A stretch of 64,000 bases of DNA, taken from assembly GCF_015461835.1 (NCBI RefSeq), contig NZ_JACOPX010000010.1, positions 186,001 through 250,000 of the forward strand. The letters run 5' to 3'. The notes below the pieces were generated by a model. The model saw nothing but the letters and a program-made list of their open reading frames with translations, did no database searches and was not told the DNA's origin. Each line of letters opens with the position of its first letter. Within the stretch, counting starts at the first letter, position 1. A program made the translations under genes and the position numbers. This document shows, in pieces, positions 60,877-64,000 of the stretch. The stretch comes from Pseudomonas neuropathica (lineage in GTDB: Bacteria > Pseudomonadota > Gammaproteobacteria > Pseudomonadales > Pseudomonadaceae).

Positions 60877-62223
60877 TCACAAATACCACCGGTACTCCCG
60901 CGCACTGATCTCCTGCATAAACGCCAAATGATCCTGGCGTTTATTTTCGCAATACACATCCACAAACTCCGCGCCCAACCCTTCCCGCAACTGCGGCTGA
61001 TGCTGCATCGCACGCACGGCCTCGAACATGTCTTTAGGGAAGTCGATCCCGCTGCTGCGATCTTCATTCAGCGGCGCAATCGGTTCCTTGCCCGACGCCA
61101 GCCCATGCTCCAGCCCCACCAGAATCGCCGCCAGCACCAGATACGGGTTGGCATCCGCACCCGCCAAGCGATATTCAACCCGCAAATTCTTCACGTCCGA
61201 CTCCGGAATCCGCAAGCACGCATCACGATCCTCAAAACCCCAACTGGCTTTGGTCGCGGTGTTCACCGTACCGCCCAATCGGCGCATCGAGTTCTGGTTC
61301 GGCGCGAAGATCGGCATGCTGTGCGGCAGCAATTCCAGACACCCCGCGACTGCATGGCGTAGCGGCTGCTGCTCATTGGCCGCCAACAGATTATTGCCGG
61401 CTGCATCGTACAAACTGACATGCACATGCATGCCGCTGCCCGGATGCTGCAAGTACGGCTTGGCCATGAAACTGGCGCGATAACCATGCTTGAGCGCCAC
61501 ACCGCGCGTGCTGCGGCAGAACAACGCCGCCCAATCGGCCGCACGTAAGCCATCGTCGAGATGGCCGAAATTGATTTCAAACTGTCCGGGGCCGAGTTCA
61601 GCGGTAATCACCGTGGCGTCGATACCTTGCGCCCGCGTGGCTTCGACCATGTCATCCAGCACCGGCGCGAAGCGCGAGAGCCGCTCGATGTGCAGGTTCG
61701 GTTGATCATCGGCGTCGTCAGTCAGGTCGTCGCGGGGGAATTGCGGCAGACCGTCGCGCAGCTTTTTATCGAACAGGTAGAACTCCAGCTCGAACGCCAC
61801 CACCGGGTGAATGCCTTTGCGAGCGAGACGCTTGAGCACCTGCGCGAGCACTTCACGGGGTTCGAATTCGATCGGTTTTTCCGTGCCGTCCGAGGTGATC
61901 AGCATCTGCCCCAGCGGCTGCGCTTCCCAGGTCACCGGCTTCAAGGTGCCCGGCACCAAACGGCGCACGGCATCCGGGTCTCCGTCGTTGAAGCAGTAAT
62001 CACCAATCGGGAACAAACCACCCTGCACGCCCAGTAATACGCAGTTCTGCGGCAGTTTCAGTGCGCTGCCAGCGGCGACTTTTTCGAGCATGTCGATTGG
62101 ATAACGCTTGCCATAGAAGTGCCCGGGAATGTCCAGGCAAATCAGGTCGACATAACGCACCTCGGGGTAGTGTTGGCGAAACGCCCGTACTTCGGCGAGC
62201 AGGTCAGCGCAGACAGCGTCCAT
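60877..62223 (-). CDS. Gamma-glutamylpolyamine synthetase (glutamine synthetase family)
   Basis: A 448-residue member of the PuuA/GlnA3 branch of glutamine synthetases. ATP-grasping and glutamate-site motifs are visible: VVAFELEFYLFD, ELGPGQFEINFGH, HPGSGMHVHVSLYD and NSMRRLGGT. It should attach glutamate to putrescine, spermidine or a similar amine. The second of two ATGs, at 62223, is preferred because AAAGG then lies 9 bases away. Last gene of a three-gene operon with an XRE-cupin regulator and an FAD oxidase. Confidence 0.88.
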   Translation of the reverse strand: MDAVCADLLAEVRAFRQHYPEVRYVDLICLDIPGHFYGKRYPIDMLEKVAAGSALKLPQNCVLLGVQGGLFPIGDYCFNDGDPDAVRRLVPGTLKPVTWEAQPLGQMLITSDGTEKPIEFEPREVLAQVLKRLARKGIHPVVAFELEFYLFDKKLRDGLPQFPRDDLTDDADDQPNLHIERLSRFAPVLDDMVEATRAQGIDATVITAELGPGQFEINFGHLDDGLRAADWAALFCRSTRGVALKHGYRASFMAKPYLQHPGSGMHVHVSLYDAAGNNLLAANEQQPLRHAVAGCLELLPHSMPIFAPNQNSMRRLGGTVNTATKASWGFEDRDACLRIPESDVKNLRVEYRLAGADANPYLVLAAILVGLEHGLASGKEPIAPLNEDRSSGIDFPKDMFEAVRAMQHQPQLREGLGAEFVDVYCENKRQDHLAFMQEISAREYRWYL

Positions 62224-62244
62224 CGTGTTCATCCTTTATGGTTA

Positions 62245-62802
62245 TCAGGTGTAGACCCAGAGCACGCGGGTGAGCTGCTCGGTGAGGTTGCCGTAGCGGC
62301 AGCGGGTATGACTGTCGAACTGAAAGCTGTCGCCGGCCTTCAGCGTGGTCGGTTCTTCGTCGTCGCCCAGCCATAAGGTCAGCTCGCCTTCGAGGACATA
62401 ACCGCCCTGCTCCGAGCTGTCGGTCAGATGGCGATCACCGCTGCTCGCGCCGGCTTCCAGATGGCTTTCGAGCATGGAGAACGAGGCGCGGATCTGCGGC
62501 GACACCAGAATGTCGGTGATGCCATTGGCGTAATACAGCGTGCGACGCTCGTCCGGGCGCGTTACCCACGGCAATTCCTTGGGTTTGGGCAGGCTGTAGA
62601 AATACGTGGTCGGCACGCCAAAGGTTTCGCTGATCGCGGTCAGATCCGCCACGGTCGGCCGCGACAAACCGCGCTCGACCTGCGACAGGAAGCCGACCGA
62701 ACGGCCGATCTTGTCGGCCAGTTCCTTGAGGGTCCATTTCTTGTGCTTGCGCAGGTCGTGGATGAGGATCGCCAGCGCGGCGATTTCTTCTTTCTTGTTC
62801 AT
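62245..62802 (-). CDS. XRE-cupin transcriptional regulator (PuuR-like)
   Basis: A 185-residue regulator with an N-terminal XRE helix-turn-helix (TLKELADKIGRSVGFLSQVE near residues 24-43) and a C-terminal cupin sensor (GGYVLEGELTLWLGDDEEP). It resembles PuuR, which controls polyamine breakdown genes. It lies between the oxidase and synthetase genes with gaps of 13 and 21 bases, so it is co-transcribed. The ATG at 62802 lies after AGACGTTGACC. Confidence 0.88.
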   Translation of the reverse strand: MNKKEEIAALAILIHDLRKHKKWTLKELADKIGRSVGFLSQVERGLSRPTVADLTAISETFGVPTTYFYSLPKPKELPWVTRPDERRTLYYANGITDILVSPQIRASFSMLESHLEAGASSGDRHLTDSSEQGGYVLEGELTLWLGDDEEPTTLKAGDSFQFDSHTRCRYGNLTEQLTRVLWVYT

Positions 62803-62815
62803 GGTCAACGTCTCA

Positions 62816-64000
62816 TCAAATACTGTCGCGCAGTCGATACCAGGCCTTACCGATGGCTTCCAGCGGTGCGGCGAAATGCTTGCCACCGGGGAAACGGCCA
62901 TTGCTCAGGCCCTGGTACAACGCCAATTCATCACTATCGCCGAGGATCGCATTGGACACTGCACGTGCGGCAGCCAATGTCGGCAGGACGCCGTGGCCCG
63001 AATAGCCTTGCAGCCAATAACGATTGTCCGCGCCGCCGACATCGGGTGTGCGGTTCATCGTCAGGTCTATATGCCCGCCCCAGGCAAACTCGATGCCGAC
63101 GCCTTTGAGCTGCGGGAACACCCGCTCGAGAAACGGCCGTGTTGCCGCCGCGATGTCCTTGGGCATGCCGCCCAGGTAAGTGCAGCCACCGCCGAACAAC
63201 AAGCGGTTGTCCGGTGTGCGGCGGAAGTAATCGAGGACGAACTGGTTGTCGGTCACGCAAACGTTGCGCGGCAACAGCGCGCTGGCCTGCTCAGGGGTGA
63301 GCGGTGCGGTGGCGACCTGATAAGTACCCACTGGCAGAATGCAGCTGGACAGGTGCGGGTCGAGTTCATCGAGATAAGCGTTGCACGCCAGCACCAGCAC
63401 ATCGGCGCGCACCGAACCGCGCTCGGTGTTGACCCGGAAACCGTCGCCCTCCTCCTGATAACTCAACGCCTTGCTTTGCTCTTGGATACGCCCGCCGGCC
63501 CGCTCGATGGCGGCCGCCAGGCCCAAGGCCAGTTTCAGAGGATTGAGGTGTGCGCCCTCTGGATCGTAAAGCCCGGCCTGATAGCGATCGGTGGCCACCC
63601 ATTCCGGCAATTGTTCACGAGGGATGAACTGCAACACATCGTGGCCCCACTTGTGACTGGCCTCGTGTTGCCATTCGCTGAGCAAGCTGACCCGCCGTGG
63701 CATCACCGAGGTCCACAAGTGCCCGGACCGATAGTCGCAATCGAAACCATGGCGTCCGGGCAATTCGCGCAATTCGTCGGCAGCCCAGCGCATGCCATCC
63801 CAAAGCTGTCTGGCCCGCTCATAACCGAGCGCGGCTTCCAGCGGCGGCATATCGCACGACCAACCGAGAATCGCCTGCCCGCCATTACGCCCCGAGGCCG
63901 CCCACGCCACGCGACTGGCCTCCAGCACGATCACGCGCTTGCCCGCCAGGGCCAGACGCAGCGCCGTGTGCAGACCACTGAAACCGGCGCCGATGATCAC
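62816..64000 (-). CDS. FAD-dependent oxidoreductase (PuuB-like), cut by the right edge
   Basis: The last 394 residues of an FAD amine oxidase; the window ends inside the N-terminal FAD domain. The frame enters at VIIGAGFSGLHTALRLA, the dinucleotide-binding loop, so about 30 residues are missing. Other marks are GRNGGQAILGWS and LTMNRTPDVGG near the C-terminus. It should oxidise gamma-glutamylated polyamines. First gene of the operon with the PuuR-like and synthetase genes. Confidence 0.85.
   Translation of the reverse strand: MIIGAGFSGLHTALRLALAGKRVIVLEASRVAWAASGRNGGQAILGWSCDMPPLEAALGYERARQLWDGMRWAADELRELPGRHGFDCDYRSGHLWTSVMPRRVSLLSEWQHEASHKWGHDVLQFIPREQLPEWVATDRYQAGLYDPEGAHLNPLKLALGLAAAIERAGGRIQEQSKALSYQEEGDGFRVNTERGSVRADVLVLACNAYLDELDPHLSSCILPVGTYQVATAPLTPEQASALLPRNVCVTDNQFVLDYFRRTPDNRLLFGGGCTYLGGMPKDIAAATRPFLERVFPQLKGVGIEFAWGGHIDLTMNRTPDVGGADNRYWLQGYSGHGVLPTLAAARAVSNAILGDSDELALYQGLSNGRFPGGKHFAAPLEAIGKAWYRLRDSI

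Noticed and set aside
1..64000. Insertion sequences, CRISPR arrays, tRNA or rRNA genes
   Set aside because: No transposase, regular direct repeats with spacers, cloverleaf or rRNA-like stretch was seen on either strand.

Overview
The window looks like chromosomal DNA of a fluorescent-group Pseudomonas. The evidence is high-GC coding DNA with dense, mostly Shine-Dalgarno-led genes, a complete gallate (gal) gene set in a pseudomonad-type arrangement, a membrane PQQ glucose dehydrogenase next to an OprB porin, OprD-type porins, NspC-type polyamine genes and a Puu-type polyamine catabolism block. No rRNA, tRNA, CRISPR array or insertion sequence was seen. The species is inferred, not proven.

Layout. 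0-6.2 kb: a partial YddG-type exporter, an MFS permease, a Rieske remnant, a class V aminotransferase and the carboxy(nor)spermidine pair (nspC plus a saccharopine-dehydrogenase-like synthase). 6.4-8.3 kb: a double-domain KaiC-like ATPase with a single-domain response regulator. 8.5-13.3 kb: transporters, a LysR regulator and a graveyard of four truncated gene pieces. 13.3-21.3 kb: the gallate cluster galD-C-B / galR / galP-A-T. 21.6-29.7 kb: a small membrane protein, MFS and AraC genes, and a three-subunit molybdenum aldehyde-type dehydrogenase with its XdhC-like maturation factor. 29.7-37.4 kb: a TetR/SDR/hydrolase/alcohol-dehydrogenase group, DUF1206, bestrophin, and a folE group containing an internally deleted SDR. 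37.7-41.6 kb: gcd and oprB. 41.6-47.5 kb: a lysine-rich protein, an isochorismatase-like hydrolase, a LysR regulator, alaE, a small Cys-rich protein and a large helicase-nuclease. 60.9-64 kb: glutamine-synthetase-like, XRE-cupin and FAD-oxidase genes of polyamine catabolism.

The most interesting part is 47.6-59.8 kb. A minus-strand operon begins with two tandem 18-residue genes, MIKYQSVQNRMLSALFIL (57330-57386) and MIKFNSVQNRILSALFIL (57170-57226). Each has its own ribosome binding site. They are identical at 15 of 18 residues, differ by seven silent third-position changes, and their three replacements are conservative. Stem-loops follow, and then ten tightly packed genes: a TPR protein, a small metal-site VOC protein, a cytosolic PQQ-type beta-propeller, a SAM methyltransferase, a second VOC protein, an ABC ATPase with two ABC-2 permeases, an amidohydrolase and an M28 metallopeptidase. 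Divergent from it is a TetM/OtrA-like ribosomal protection GTPase.

Together this reads as a biosynthesis, export, trimming and self-protection cassette for a very small ribosomally made peptide, or for a compound built on it, that probably acts on the ribosome. None of the marker enzymes of RiPP classes I know (LanB/C/M, YcaO, radical SAM, lasso B/C, ATP-grasp, MccB-like ThiF) is present. I therefore propose it as a candidate undescribed system. The peptide role, the chemistry and the target are inference.
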